A stretch of 64,000 bases of DNA from contig OZ026835.1 of assembly GCA_964023205.1 (NCBI GenBank), positions 21,031,817 to 21,095,816 of the forward strand. Direction: 5' to 3'. Below, piece by piece: positions 24,901-35,306 of the stretch. The notes beneath the pieces were generated by a model. That model saw only the letters and a program-made list of their open reading frames with translations. It was not told where the DNA came from and made no database searches. The first letter of the stretch is position 1; the number at the start of each line of letters is the position of its first letter. The DNA comes from Lutraria lutraria. Lineage: Eukaryota > Mollusca > Bivalvia > Venerida > Mactridae. Made by a program: the position numbers and the translations under genes.

Positions 24901-26944
24901 ACATTACACAATCACCAATAATTTATAGAATCCAGACATTACATAATCACTTATAATTTATAGAATCCAGACATTACACAAATACTTATAATTTATAGAA
25001 TTCAAACATTACACAATCACTAATAATTTATAGAATCCAGACATTACACAATCACCAATAATTTATAGAATCCAGACATTACACAATCACCAATAATTTA
25101 TAGAATCCAGACATTACACAAATACTTATAATTTATAGAATTCAAACATTACACAATCACCAATAATTTATAGAATCCAGACATTACATAATCACTAATA
25201 ATTTATAGAAACCAGACATTACACAAATACTTATAATTCATAGAATTCAAACATTACACAATCACCAATAATTTATAGAATCCAGAAATTACATAATCAC
25301 CAATAATTTATAGAATCCAGACATTACACAATCACCAATAATTTATAGAATCCAGACATTACACAATCACCAATAATTTATAGAATCCAGACATTACACA
25401 ATCACTTATAATTTATAGAACTCGTACTCCCCTGACCATTGAGCGAATAAACAATTGACTGAATTCCGTCCTGTTTTGCGGATCTGTACACGTGTTGTTT
25501 GCATATTCCCATTTACTAAATAATTCAACACTATGTTGATAATCTAAACTGAATAAAACACGTACATGGTAGTGATGAATAAATTAAATGTATTTTAAAG
25601 AAGAAAATAACTCGTAACAGCATCTTGTACGATATGACAAACAAACTAATAATCAAAGATGCTTGTTAGGGATGGTTATTTTCGACACAGAACAAATGTC
25701 AAGTTACCATGGTAAAGGGATCAGTGTATTCCTGGTTCTGCTTAGACAATATTCGGAACGTAATTGTGATGTCATTAAGTAATGAAACAGCAAAACAATT
25801 CTTTTTTTGGAAATGTCAATCATTCTGACCAAAGTTTTGCAGATTTTTTTGTTTCTATTAAATTTGGTATACTAAGTTTTAGATATTTTTATCTGATTTA
25901 TTTGAGCGTCATATGGAACTATATTGGTATGCATATACATTTGTTGTTCTTAGACACTTGCAAATAGAAACGGCAGCATAGGAGTGTGATAAATCGCCTT
26001 CCAAAAAGTGTACATTCACAAATAATTACATTTTTTGAAATTAATGTAGCATTCCTTTTCAGATATTGCTTTATACTCCTTAACGACATTAAGCAACATA
26101 TATTTTGACCATTTTGATAATCACTCGTTGAATTATAATAATATTCTTACAAAACACCTTGGTTAGTGGAACACGTCAGTTGCATTCTATACATGTATGG
26201 CAAACTACGTAATTATAAGGCTACTATATCTATTGGCTTCTTATCTCCGGAATGCTACTTACAAGTTCATTCGAGGTTTAATTTGGATTAAGTTAGTCAA
26301 TATCAAACTGAAAACTTTATCCTGACAATGTTTACTTTCCATATACAGTTAATCCACTTCTTATTGTAAATGACTCACAGAAATTATTGAAATCGGCTTT
26401 AAGTCCACATTTGTTTTATAAACCTAGCGAATTGTAAGTATAAAGCTTTGTATTGATTTAAAGACCAGACATCGACCAATATTTCACACTGATTAATATA
26501 GATATATTCATTTAATTGTATCTATTATCCAATTTAAAATTTTGGTGACCACTTGAGGATTTCGATTATTTGATAGAACTTATAAGTACGTGTTCTTTAG
26601 ATTCAAATAATATATATAGAACTTAAACTTTTCAGTGGTATTTATGTATTTTTAGAAGTTTTTACATGTATGCGTCATTTATTTGCTTATTAAGCACTCG
26701 CTTGTAATACAAATTGTAAAATATGTATGTAAAAATAAAAGGCATACTTAAAGCTGTCACATTAATGCAGTATTTTTTATCTAATGTTGCAGAAAATATG
26801 AATAAATGAAGAATATTTATGCATTTCTAACATCATTTTATTCATTTTCAGGGTTGGCCAACCAAAAGATTGAATCCTGCCTACAGTTTTGGTATTCGTC
26901 ACACTCAATATGAGGCACCTCTTATTGTTGAAGTTGTGGATTAA
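12562..26944 (+). CDS. ODF3: ODF3/CIMAP1-like SHIPPO-repeat protein with three alternative last exons
   Basis: Coding exons are 12562-12961, 13955-14079 and 15615-15755, then one of 18372-18464, 19483-19575 or 26852-26944. Each complete form is 252 residues, against about 254 for vertebrate ODF3. SHIPPO/STPGR motifs are seen at SSPGPCY (17-23), CSPGPCY (59-65), KAPGPGAY (95-102), NTPAPNNY (131-138), APGPGTY (176-182) and KPGPGAH (212-218). YPFGIRH and YLFGIRH segments precede two of them. The start is the first ATG after an in-frame TGA (12538-12540) near the start of this exon. ODF3-family proteins are microtubule inner or outer-dense-fibre proteins of sperm tails and motile cilia, so expression in testis or ciliated cells is expected. 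The 3' neighbour is a convergent NELL-like gene. Confidence 0.92.
13292..13770 (+). repeat. Dispersed molluscan-type repeat with two tandem internal units
   Basis: The head is 'tacaccctgcaaacgaag', followed by 'gagtcactctgtcggtcagt'. The tail is 'ggtattagtcacctctgtga', then cagctctag. Two internal units of about 190 bp both start with ttaagctattgcaatgaaa (near 13396 and 13586) and end in agcggcgg…ggtattagtcacctc. It is related at head and tail to the element at 1677-2380. It lies in an ODF3-like intron. Confidence 0.7.
13955..14079 (+). CDS. ODF3: ODF3-like coding exon 2 (residues 134-175)
   Basis: The acceptor is TTAATTACAG ending at 13954 and the donor is AAAG|GTAAGC. It encodes APNNYSLPTMIGS, then CFSLRGRQTVGAFCEDLAK, corresponding to the YMLPMVMG and FSIKGR…F..DL.K segments of vertebrate ODF3. 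The exon ends in phase 0. Confidence 0.9.
14165..14375 (-). mobile_element. tRNA-derived SINE, second family (minus strand)
   Basis: Read on the minus strand, the head has an A-box region GCCGTGGTCTGGTGCGATGG and a perfect-looking B box GGGTTCGATTCC (14315-14326), about 36 nt apart, followed by a unique body ending near 14165. A related head, GTCGTGGTCGAGTTGTTAGG, is at 45855-45935. Confidence 0.6.
14376..15614. other. ODF3-like intron 2, no further feature supported
   Basis: AT-rich intron. A stretch near 15200-15400 with repeated 'aagtgaaatttggagataag'-like phrases may be an old dispersed repeat, but I found no ends for it. Confidence 0.4.
15615..15755 (+). CDS. ODF3: ODF3-like coding exon 3 (residues 176-222)
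   Basis: The acceptor is TTTTATCCACAG ending at 15614 and the donor is AAAAT|GTATGT. It encodes APGPGTYNTTEP, PQYSMTSRNVMPGDTT and KPGPGAHSPQN. It is 141 nt long, phase 0 at both ends, so any of the three downstream exons can be spliced to it without changing the frame. Confidence 0.92.
15756..18371. other. ODF3-like intron 3 (to the first last exon)
   Basis: 2.6 kb of AT-rich intron. A tract near 16850-16935 ending 'gacattaaacccctg' looks like the 3' end of a dispersed element, but its 5' end cannot be placed. Nothing else is recognised. Confidence 0.4.
18372..18464 (+). CDS. ODF3: ODF3-like alternative last exon A
   Basis: The acceptor is TGTTTTTGCAG. It encodes 30 residues (VKIDKKIAPSFSFGIRHSQY, then TTPLIVNVKD) and TAA. 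This corresponds to the vertebrate ODF3 C-terminus (TFGIKHSDY, then MTPLLVDVE). An AATAAA follows at 18526-18531. Hand alignment gives 20/30 identities with exon B and 16/30 with exon C. It is closest to exon 3 and so is the likely default. Confidence 0.88.
   Translation, partial: VKIDKKIAPSFSFGIRHSQYTTPLIVNVKD
18465..19025. other. Spacer between last exons A and B
   Basis: AT-rich 3'UTR and intron sequence. The antisense frame 18767-19102 has no supporting signature and runs into the X-box repeat. Confidence 0.4.
19026..19185. promoter_or_regulatory. Tandem array of four RFX X-box palindromes (36-bp unit)
   Basis: GTTGCTTAGCAACC (19055-19068), GTTGCTAAGCAACC (19091-19104), GTTGCTAAGCTACC (19127-19140) and GTTGCTTAGCAACC (19163-19176) are spaced exactly 36 bp apart. 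Each is followed by caag/caat…caacttgat. Three of the four are full inverted repeats that match the known X-box form GTTGCYNNGCAAC bound by RFX transcription factors. The array lies about 300 bp upstream of last exon B in a sperm/ciliary gene. RFX factors are established regulators of ciliary genes; a regulatory role here is inference. Confidence 0.5.
19287..19335. repeat. Perfect 17-bp-stem hairpin
   Basis: GAGCAGTCTCAAAATGG at 19287-19303 is exactly complementary to CCATTTTGAGACTGCTC at 19319-19335, with a 15-nt loop. It lies just upstream of last exon B and would form in the pre-mRNA. Confidence 0.7.
19483..19575 (+). CDS. ODF3: ODF3-like alternative last exon B
   Basis: The acceptor is TTATTTTTCAG. 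It encodes VTMHKRQAPQFSFGIRHTQY, then TAPLIVDVQD and TAG, again exactly 93 nt and phase 0. Of the three it looks closest to vertebrate ODF3 at both ends (VTLTK…AP at the start, LLVDV at the end). AATAAA lies at 19796-19801. Intact splice site, frame and stop argue against a dead copy. Confidence 0.85.
   Translation, partial: VTMHKRQAPQFSFGIRHTQYTAPLIVDVQD
19576..22431. other. 3'UTR/intron sequence between last exons B and C
   Basis: Very AT-rich, with several AATAAA motifs (for example near 20026). No coding frame or RNA gene is supported. Confidence 0.4.
22432..22537. mobile_element. Short inverted-terminus repeat (about 106 bp)
   Basis: It starts tacagtataacatgtcctga and ends tttggagaggtttcactgta. 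The interior has complementary 'gagcaacaagctctc' and 'gtgttgctttggagag' segments. The copy at 61666-61746 is similar. Confidence 0.5.
23240..23640. repeat. Degenerate short repeat of 'acatcacatgat/c' phrases
   Basis: Phrases such as ataacatcacatga, accacatgattacatcac and atcacatgacaa recur irregularly with no fixed period. It is low-complexity sequence, probably an eroded minisatellite. Confidence 0.6.
24246..25419. repeat. 35-bp satellite with a 420-bp higher-order duplication
   Basis: The unit is about 35 bp: acattacacaatcaccaata, then atttatagaatccag. The left part (to about 24660) is degenerate and the right part is regular. Variant units (aatacttataattcatagaa; cactaataatttatagaaac) recur in the same order at 24726-24950 and 25146-25370, an offset of exactly 420 bp, or 12 units; the 60 bases at 24781-24840 and 25201-25260 are identical. 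It lies between last exons B and C. Confidence 0.9.
25420..26851. other. Intron sequence before last exon C, CpG-normal
   Basis: No gene seen. CpG becomes common from about 25440 onward, unlike everything to the left. The frame at 25782-25967 lacks any signature. Confidence 0.4.
26852..26944 (+). CDS. ODF3: ODF3-like alternative last exon C
   Basis: The acceptor is TTCATTTTCAG. It encodes GWPTKRLNPAYSFGIRHTQY, then EAPLIVEVVD and TAA, exactly 93 nt and phase 0 like exons A and B (19/30 identities with B, 16/30 with A). An AATAAA overlaps the stop (26943-26948) and is too close to be the likely signal; others lie further on. It is 11 kb from exon 3 and on the CpG-normal side of the 35-bp satellite, so it may be used in a different tissue or rarely. 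It could also belong to an otherwise lost tandem gene copy. Confidence 0.75.
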   Translation, partial: GWPTKRLNPAYSFGIRHTQYEAPLIVEVVD

Positions 26945-28711
26945 TAAAAGAACTAGAGCTCTTAATTTGTGATATAAAACTTAATCAGCATTTTTACATT
27001 CAAGTGTATACATTCCATCCAAAAGCGATTCAATTTTTTTTCTCGTCCTGTGATGAATTCTGAAATTTGAACTCTTCAGTGCGAAGGTTTATATAGTATG
27101 TTCAAGCTTTACGTTCTCCGCATTGAAGAGTTCGCTGCGAGTCTGATAAAACAACCTAGATACCGTCATAAAATCTACAAACCTCTACACAAAATTATTT
27201 TGTATCATTTGTATAGTGCACTCTGTTCATTACCTAAAATTACCTAGTACTAGTAACAAAAAGAGAGAGAAATTTTGAGATGCAAACACGTGATTTTCAT
27301 GCGAGTAATCACAATTATGTATTTTTTTCATTTGGCAGTTTAATAAAGTATCTTGTTTTGGTACTGAATGTTTGGATGAGTTTTATAGATGTAAATTCGA
27401 ATCACAAAGTATTTTCACATTACATCATTTGTAAACTATTAACTAGGTTTGTCGTTTCATTTGAACATTCATTATGTATTAAACTTTACACAAAACTTGA
27501 ACTTTGTTTTCCACATAGTATTATTTTAACAAGTATTATGTATCTTTTAATATAGTATTATTTGAGGTCATTGTATACTAGTATTACAATATGTTAAATG
27601 AACTAAACGTATCTAGTTTATATTAAAATCATGTTGGAAATATTTTTTATCCGAAATTTTTTTAAATTTAGATTTTTCTGGTGTACAAAATTGCTTCATT
27701 TGTGTGCTTGTACCTCATGTTGATTTCATGGCTTTGTTTGTGATCTATTTATTGATTTTTATTGAAATGAACTAGCATTTATATATTTTTGTCACTTATA
27801 ATCGTTCACTATAGGCGATAATTGATTTCTGCATATGGTAACACGTGACAAGACGGAACGGGAGCATGATTCACCTCGTGATCTGGTACCCTGTTCAAAG
27901 GACTAGAACATGAAGCTGGTGCCCTGACAAAGTTTTGTTATTACGCTCATCTATTTTTCTGTGATATTTCTTATGTGACCCTTTTATACACAGCCCTGTT
28001 ATGCAGCTTTTTGCTAACCCCCGAATTTCGAACAATTTAAATACTAAACAATTACAGCTTGCTGAACTACGACGCGTTTTTTTTTCGTACACATTTTATA
28101 CACTAACTATCAATGTAGTCCGTTTAAATAGATAGGTCAATACGACCATTGTTATGTAATGTAGTCTTTTTTTCAAGATTTGAACATTGAATTGTAAACA
28201 TACAAAGTTATGTTGTTTGTAGTCATCTTTCAGTATTATAATTAACTTATTTATCTGTGATATATTTCATTTAATTTATTCAAATTCTAGCTATCAGTAT
28301 TTTTCTTAATTATAATTTATTTAAGTTTTATGGACTAAAGGTAGGACAATCCTGTCCAAACACATACATTGCTCAAGTTGCTGTCCCGAGACTTTTCCAA
28401 AATAACAAAGAATATTTCGTACAATAATCTAGTAAATCTCTATATCCCGAAGTATTCAAGAGTGTCAGTACCGTAGGAAACAGTGAATATATGGATTATA
28501 TTATTTGTGAAATAACTGTCTATCCTCAATAAGTCTATAATACTATGTACATTGTAATATAATTTTCTTTCATGAGTAAATGTGCTTAGCGAATCTAATA
28601 AAGTTGTTTTTCTTGGACAATAAAATCTTGTTATTATCTTATATACATAAAAATCTGAGTGCCTATAAAAGCCTGACAGAGTTCATTCTACATATAATGT
28701 TGTTAATTAAG
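26945..28711. other. Intergenic or 3'UTR sequence, no gene seen
   Basis: AT-rich, with AATAAA-type signals near 28595-28625 that could end a long 3'UTR. The frames 27280-27555 (+) and 27895-28092 (-) have no signature. Confidence 0.4.
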
Positions 28712-28820
28712 TATAGTCAAAGCTGTGAACAAAGACCATTGGGAAATACATAATATGGCCTTTATTGACAAATGGTCTTCATTCGGAGGTCATTTTGTTC
28801 TAAATAATCAATGTGGGTTT
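28712..28820. mobile_element. Truncated MITE-like copy (ACAGTCAAACCTGTG family)
   Basis: It begins tatagtcaaagctgtgaaca and continues with the family interior (atggcctttattgac, ttcattcggaggtcatttt). The right terminus is lost. Confidence 0.6.
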
Positions 28821-29441
28821 TCTATATATTTTGAAAGTCTTATTATAACAATATTTCTTCTATGATCAGTATTAATTCTTTATTATGACGTTTTCCTGTG
28901 GTGTCGTAATTTTACCAGACTCCGGCACAGAGCTGTGGATTACGCGAGTTTTCCGTGGTATGCAATTCGTGATAAAGTGCAACTACTTATAGGTAACCCA
29001 GGAAACACTCATAAAGTGGTGTAAGACAAGATACGTAGTTGATACAAATAATTATTAAGTCAGAATTAGTGTATATCAACTACTTAGCCTAAAAGACTCT
29101 AAATGGTGTGATAACTAATATTTTACCAAACATTGCTCACGCTCCTTGATTACCTTGGCCGACGACGAACTAGCTAAATGTACATAGGTTTGAATAGTTG
29201 AGATCTGGTTAACAAATGGATCATTTGAAGGATTTGGAAACTACAATGACATAGAACAACCTTATAGTATTGTAAAAAAAGCATTCGCAACAGATTACAT
29301 GACTTGTGTAGCACCTGCATTAAATGTGATCACATGTGCAACATGTGTTACAAATGTGATCACATACAAGTACATAGCGGAAATCAAGCACACGTGTAAC
29401 ATATATTGGGATGGATGTGATCGATGCCCAAATGCTTTAAA

Positions 29442-29534
29442 TTTTACGAATGTGTTCTGTTACGAATGTGTTCTGTTACGAATATGAGCTGTTACGAATG
29501 TGTTCTGTTACGAATATGTTCTGTTACGAATGTG
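29442..29534. repeat. 16-bp minisatellite (tgttacgaatgtgttc), about 6 units
   Basis: Units alternate between tgttacgaatgtgttc and tgttacgaatatg-type variants. The Cys-rich frame 29299-29487 runs through it and through a nearby gtgatcacat palindromic stretch, and is not considered a gene. Confidence 0.75.
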
Positions 29535-29749
29535 GTCAAGCAAACACCTTTCGTGTTATTTATTGAGAACTAAACTTCCGTAAACAATTGTATAAGGTCA
29601 GAGGTCTATGCGGTCACTAAACTGACTACCTTCATGAGATTACCATCTTGTGTTTTCAGACCGTACATCTTCCGGTGAGAAATAGGTAAATAACCTTTTA
29701 ACAAGAAAAAGTGAAAGATGGATGGCTGTTGAAGAACGATTTATGTCAA

Positions 29750-29910
29750 TATAGTCAAACCTGTGTTGGCGGCTACCTCCGAGTAAAGGCCACTCTGTTC
29801 ATAAAGGCCATTCTTTATAAACCATCATAAAATAGAACATAGTCCATCTGTCATAAAAGGCCACATTATGTCTTTTTCAATGGTAGCCTTTGTTCACGGG
29901 CTTGACTGTA
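29750..29910. mobile_element. MITE-like element, complete copy (about 161 bp)
   Basis: The termini are tatagtcaaacctgtg and tcacgggcttgactgta. The interior has aaaggccactctgttcataa and aaggccacattatgtctttt. Confidence 0.75.
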
Positions 29911-32567
29911 CATAAGTACAGTTATGACTGATACGGCCTGAGCCGACTTGAATATTCTTGGCTTCTGAAACATCCTGATAACACGAAGTGAGAACGTGAA
30001 TATTGAAGGAGAAACTCCATAAACAGACAAGTCACACCAAGGACCCTTTAATAAATTACAGGAATAATGGGAGTGTATTTTCTCTGAAATATATTGCCCA
30101 TATACATTTAATTTATCAATTAACGTAATTTATGATGTTATAGGCTACAATAATTATATTACGCATGTAATATTAATCTAAAGTCGACCAATAAACACTT
30201 CACAAATATTCTTAAATACAAATGTATGTACTATACTGTTGTGTAATGTTTTTCTGTCTGAGCCGAGACGGTATTCTCGCTTTTTGTATGAGATACAATG
30301 TCAACTATGTGATTCAGACATAATAATAGTCTTTGAATGCGTACAATACCTCCAAGGAACGAACACAGCGAAGAATGCCACGAATGTCTTGTAACAAACA
30401 GACAGTATACGTGTTTCATTTAGAATAGTATCATTCATAGTGTCTGCTAATACTTCTCCTTTGCTGTAATACATGGAACCTGTCGTCACTGTATACTTGT
30501 TGTCACATGTGATTGGATAATGCCACGAAGATCAAAGCTATTGCAATCGTAACTACTCGGATATTTCCGGACATTCCCGCCACTGAGAATACGCATTTTC
30601 TATGAAAACAAAAACGCAGAGGATTTCCAATTGTATTTTTTTGTTGTTTCTTACCAAATTACCAAACCTCAAATTTATAGAAACATATATTCTGTCATCA
30701 GACATTTTGTCGATGATGTCCGTTACCCACTATCTTCTAGAAAAATAAGATCATGTGATCCGAACCTATTTGTCGTGAATAGATAAGTTTTACTGAATGC
30801 GTATTTGTTTGTAAATACAATGTAAATACAAATGTATATATAAACAAAATACCATTTCTTTATTTGCGTCAAACGAGTTGTATGTAGATACCTAGAAGGA
30901 CATTAAATTGATAGAAACATCTTCAACAACGTCCATAGTCGTCGCTAACTCACTTTTAGTATCTTTATGGTAGTTTCATAATAAGAAAAGTGCATGCCTT
31001 TCCATTAGTACCTGGTCGTGCATTGGAGACTTAACGATAATTTAACTTTCCATGGCCGTCACTCGCACGGCACGGAAGACCAAAGTACTACGTTTTTTTA
31101 ACATCTGTCATGCAATTGTTAAACCAAGTTGCCATGTTCCATGTTGCAGTGCATGCAAGTCTATGTAAGTTGTGTTTCCATGAGTAATTTCAGTACTTGA
31201 TTTTCTTCGAAACCATTTGCCCCTTTAACATTCGAAACCTGAGACAGTTTATACAATCACCATGGTAACATTGCGTTGTCGAGAATCGGGCACAAAATCA
31301 CGCTGGTTCGTCACATAAACGCGCATCGTACCTTGCGACTCGCCTGTTCGCAGGTGGTGTAACCCGTAGGTTTATAGACACCATGACTTGCAGGCTGGAA
31401 CAGACGGCAGACATTTATTAACAATACTATCAACTAGATCTGACAAACGCGTATAGACGCTTGATTTCTGTGATAAGAATCGCCCAGGTGCATACCACCA
31501 AAACGCCAAAAAATATGAATGGAAAAGTAGAGGCTTCTTGGTCATATGTGTTAAATCATGTGAGCTTGGTGTTTAACTGCCTTCGACAGAAATGCGACAG
31601 AGGTAACATTATTTTGGCAATGTCAAAAAAACTAGTGTGTTTCGTGTGAGCGGTCACATCGATTATAGCTACCATGTGATCTGTAACAGTAACGTGACAC
31701 GTATTCTAGTAAACAGCCGACTTTCTATAGTGCCACCCTGGTAGGAAAATCATCGAAACGCTGTGTGCTATCATTAGATTATGTACTTATGTTAACGATT
31801 GATGACGAAGCGGTTGGTAAAGTGCGACATGAGCTCCCGAAGAAATTATACAAATTAACACCGACTTAACGTCTGCTAATTGACTGATACTTAGCGTAAC
31901 ATGCGAGTCTAAAAATCTGCTACCTTGAACAGAAACACTTGCACTAACTGTTATGTACGAGCAATTTTACATCTTCTATTGTTGCGTTCGTAGTTAATGC
32001 TAAATTATGGTAACAGTACAGGTCTCGAGGTTATAAAACGTGCGAACAGTCCTCAATTCCATTCTCAATGTATTATGGTAGAAACAACAGAGCTGATTAA
32101 TATTTAGAAACATGTTCAGATAAATTATGTTGTCAACCTAGCACACGTAACAATAATATCATTTATGACTGATCACAAGTCAATACTAGTAATGCAACCA
32201 AAAATACGAAATATGGCTTTATGAGATTTGAGCTCGGAGTCCGATCATCTGATACGGAAGATCTATCTAAGACAGTTGTTGATGAAGATTTGCACTTTGT
32301 GACCAATGCCCTTCGTACGTCTTTAGGTTTCTGCTCCGTAGAGAAGAACTATTTTCACGTAAGACTCAAGCAGTTTGAGCTTAGTCTTTGATGAGTGTTT
32401 ATGTTGTACCAGACAGCCATTAATTAGACAATTAATACATGTTGGGCCTTCCAGATTCTTGCTTGTATCAAGCGTCATAACATTCTGATGCCATGGATTC
32501 GGGACTAATCAAGTGAGTCTAGGTCTTGCATAAATACACCAAACCCCGGGCGTTGCGCTTAAGCAGA
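29911..32567. other. Intergenic, CpG-normal, no gene seen
   Basis: It contains scattered short frames only (30231-30489 on the minus strand, 31461-31649 on the plus strand). None shows splice-flanked homology to a known family. Confidence 0.4.
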
Positions 32568-32770
32568 AGTATAAAATAACGGCGATGACTCAACACTAAC
32601 AATGCCTTATCGTATTCTATTGAGACGATGTCGTGGCCGCAACTGTATGTTCACATGCATTCAAAAATGGATATTATTGATGAGTTCAAGTCACTAAGTC
32701 GGCTGCTAGTGGCTATTTAATGTGGACAATTGACAGTAGTTTACGGGACGATGAGATATGGCCTCGAACT
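32568..32770 (+). promoter_or_regulatory. Candidate promoter plus tiny first exon
   Basis: A TATA-like TATAAAATAA at 32569-32578 is followed about 190 bp later by ATGGCCTCGAACT directly before a strong donor GTAAGTATT at 32771. That is the arrangement of a short first coding exon (Met-Ala-Ser-Asn). No matching downstream exon was recognised, so this could equally be chance. Confidence 0.2.
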
Positions 32771-33535
32771 GTAAGTATTCCAGTAATAGTGATTTTGTAT
32801 GACTGTAGTAATATTGTAACACACACCTTTGGACAAAACACCAATTTGAAAGACATCTGTTTGTCAACAGAAATTCTGTTGATACTTAGTGGATGTTAAT
32901 ATAGCCCATGTGGTCAGGAGCAATGCCATTGTTTTATGTTTTTGCTGGCAAGATGTCACAGACTGGTGTATTCGTAAGTCCACAATTTTAAAACACTTCT
33001 TTTTTCCATTTTGTTAGTAGAGTATATTATGCTGTCTGTAATAGACAGTACAAGAGAAACTAAAGAATAATAGAACACAAGGTACTATGCGGTCAATCGA
33101 AATGGCAAATGACTCGCCTATTATTCGAATTAATGCATTTTCGAATGAATCATTCCAAGCGTCAGTTCATTCTTTTCATGTACATGAATACAATCTATTG
33201 ATTCTCCTGTAGATAATGAAGTTCATTTTCCCAGTCTGTTACGAATGCTTTTAATGTCATCTTATTTCTTTACGTTGACAACAGAGAATGTGACTATTAC
33301 AAAATGTATAAGAATTACATCAAACGTTGGATTAAACCGTCTCCAGCTAAAATGCACTAGCATTATGTATGTGTTCAGCTTATTTCAAAGAGTTTTAAAC
33401 AAATGCATTGTGTTTATGAACACGAGAACTGGTTATTTAAACCCGCCTCGCACTATTCGTCATTAATATCAAATACTAATTTAATTTAATGTTTTCTAGA
33501 ATTTGAAATGCACAACATGAAAATAAAGTGCAGAA

Positions 33536-33623
33536 ATGCTTCGTCCACGTACAAGTCCGAGGTAGAGCGATTAACCGCAATGCTTCGTCCACGTACAAGT
33601 CCGAGGTATAGCGATTAACTGCC
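33536..33623. repeat. 44-bp tandem duplication
   Basis: Two nearly identical units begin at 33536 and 33580, both containing cgtccacgtacaagtccgag and gcgattaac. Only a few bases differ, so the duplication is recent. Confidence 0.85.
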
Positions 33624-33956
33624 ATAGTGATCAGTAGGATACTGCAGATATTATGTATTGAACATCATGATACCAGAGACTTAAATATATATGTCTCTGA
33701 TGATACCCCTATATAGGAAAGCTTTGCTTCCTAAAAAGAAAAAAAGCAAACTCATAATTTCAAGGGTTTTATTCCCCTTAAGATTTTTACATATCCCGAG
33801 GTAGAAAAGACATCTCTCAATTTCATTAATATCACTTATAATTATATAATCATCAAATAATTAATAACGTTACGTAACAAACATTGTACAAGTATTCTAT
33901 GATACATAAGTCTATAAATAGAAACAATATTAACATCGTACAATACTAATAGCTTG

Positions 33957-33974
33957 CGCGCGCATGCGCATTGG
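33957..33974. promoter_or_regulatory. NRF1-type palindrome beside an inverted CCAAT box
   Basis: CGCGCATGCGCA matches the palindromic NRF1 consensus YGCGCAYGCGCR and is followed at once by ATTGG (inverted CCAAT). A TATA-like CTATAAATA lies about 45 bp upstream. This is promoter-like, but no transcript is evident on either strand. Confidence 0.25.
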
Positions 33975-35124
33975 CATAATGAATTTTATAAAATAACGAG
34001 TGCAGAAATATACAAAGCCGAGGAACGTAAATGATGCGTGTTATTGTGGTATTTTGTATCAAAATGTGCACACATGAATAATAATTTAATTTATTATACT
34101 TCAAGCATATCCAGTGAGTCACAGTACGACAACTTGTGATAAGAAACAATGAATAAATAAGAAAAAATCGGTAATATCGGAGTTATTACTTAGCTTAAGG
34201 TGAACCGATCACAAATGTGAGTATGATGAATCGTTATAAACATTCACCTACGATGTAAATATGACAAGAATTTAGCATATACTTCTATGACACTAACATT
34301 TCTTGATGTAAATTTGATGTGATGTATACAACATGTACCCCGGGACATATCATTGTCATTTTCTTATAACTAGCATTTGTTCTATGCTAACAGAATGTTT
34401 GTTATTTTATTAAAATGTTGATCATTAAATACTTTTACAAAGGTTTGAAAGGTTGAAGGTGCTATTCTTGCCGGTCCGAAAAAGACTCATCCATTTTGTA
34501 TCTTATTTTCCACCGGTCAGTGTGTAGCTTATGCCAAAAAGTCTACATGTATATTAGCAGTTACCGATCAACATAGCTACGACAATATAACATACTGCAC
34601 ATGACGAACAATAAAATAGTCTGTCCCACACTAATATATAACACCCTATTTCGGAAGTGTAAACAAATATTGGATTATTATAATGATACTTTATGCGTAC
34701 ACAACGAGCAGTAAAACAGTGTTTTCCTAAACACCAAATATATTGTTTAATGCAAGGCTTTTTACATTAGTATATATGATAATAAATGAATTAATGTTGT
34801 TTACTGAATTTTCTTTCCTAAAACTGTTGAAGGGTTTGTAACAATGGAAACTATCTAAATGTCACAACATATATTAAACAGACAGATACTAGTCTTGGGT
34901 ACCCCCATTGTCCAGACCAGGACACGAGGTCTGTTTTTGATAGAAGAATTTTGAATTCTTTGAAACAGTTTTTAGATATTATTCTTTTTTATTTGTACTG
35001 TACGCTTGTCACGTTTTTACCTTCAGAAAGATTCAAGTACTAAAATCGAGTGGTGAATTCTACTGTTTATAAGCACTCGGTTTGTTTCACTGATAGACAT
35101 GTAAAGTATTGAAATATGTGTAGT

Positions 35125-35306
35125 TACAGTCAAAGCTGTGTTATAAGTCACCTCCGAATAAAAGGCCACCCTGTGAATAAAGGTCATTCTTTGAAAATCC
35201 GTCATCGATTAGCTAGAATAAAACGAACTCCCATTAAAGGTCACCTGTCAATAATGGCCACATTTTGTCTCCCAAGACTGGTCTTTGTTCACAGGTTAGA
35301 CTATAT
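35125..35306. mobile_element. MITE-like element, complete copy (about 182 bp)
   Basis: The termini are tacagtcaaagctgtg and cacaggttagactata, with the family interior (cctccgaataaaaggccacc, tcaataatggccacatttt). Confidence 0.75.

Noticed and set aside
24246..25419. 35-bp repeats as a CRISPR array
   Set aside because: Units are directly adjacent with no spacers and share variants in blocks, which is tandem satellite behaviour.
29299..29487. Cys-rich 62-codon frame that might be a small secreted peptide
   Set aside because: The cysteines come from repeated TGTGATCACATGTG-like palindromic DNA and a 16-bp minisatellite; there is no signal peptide.
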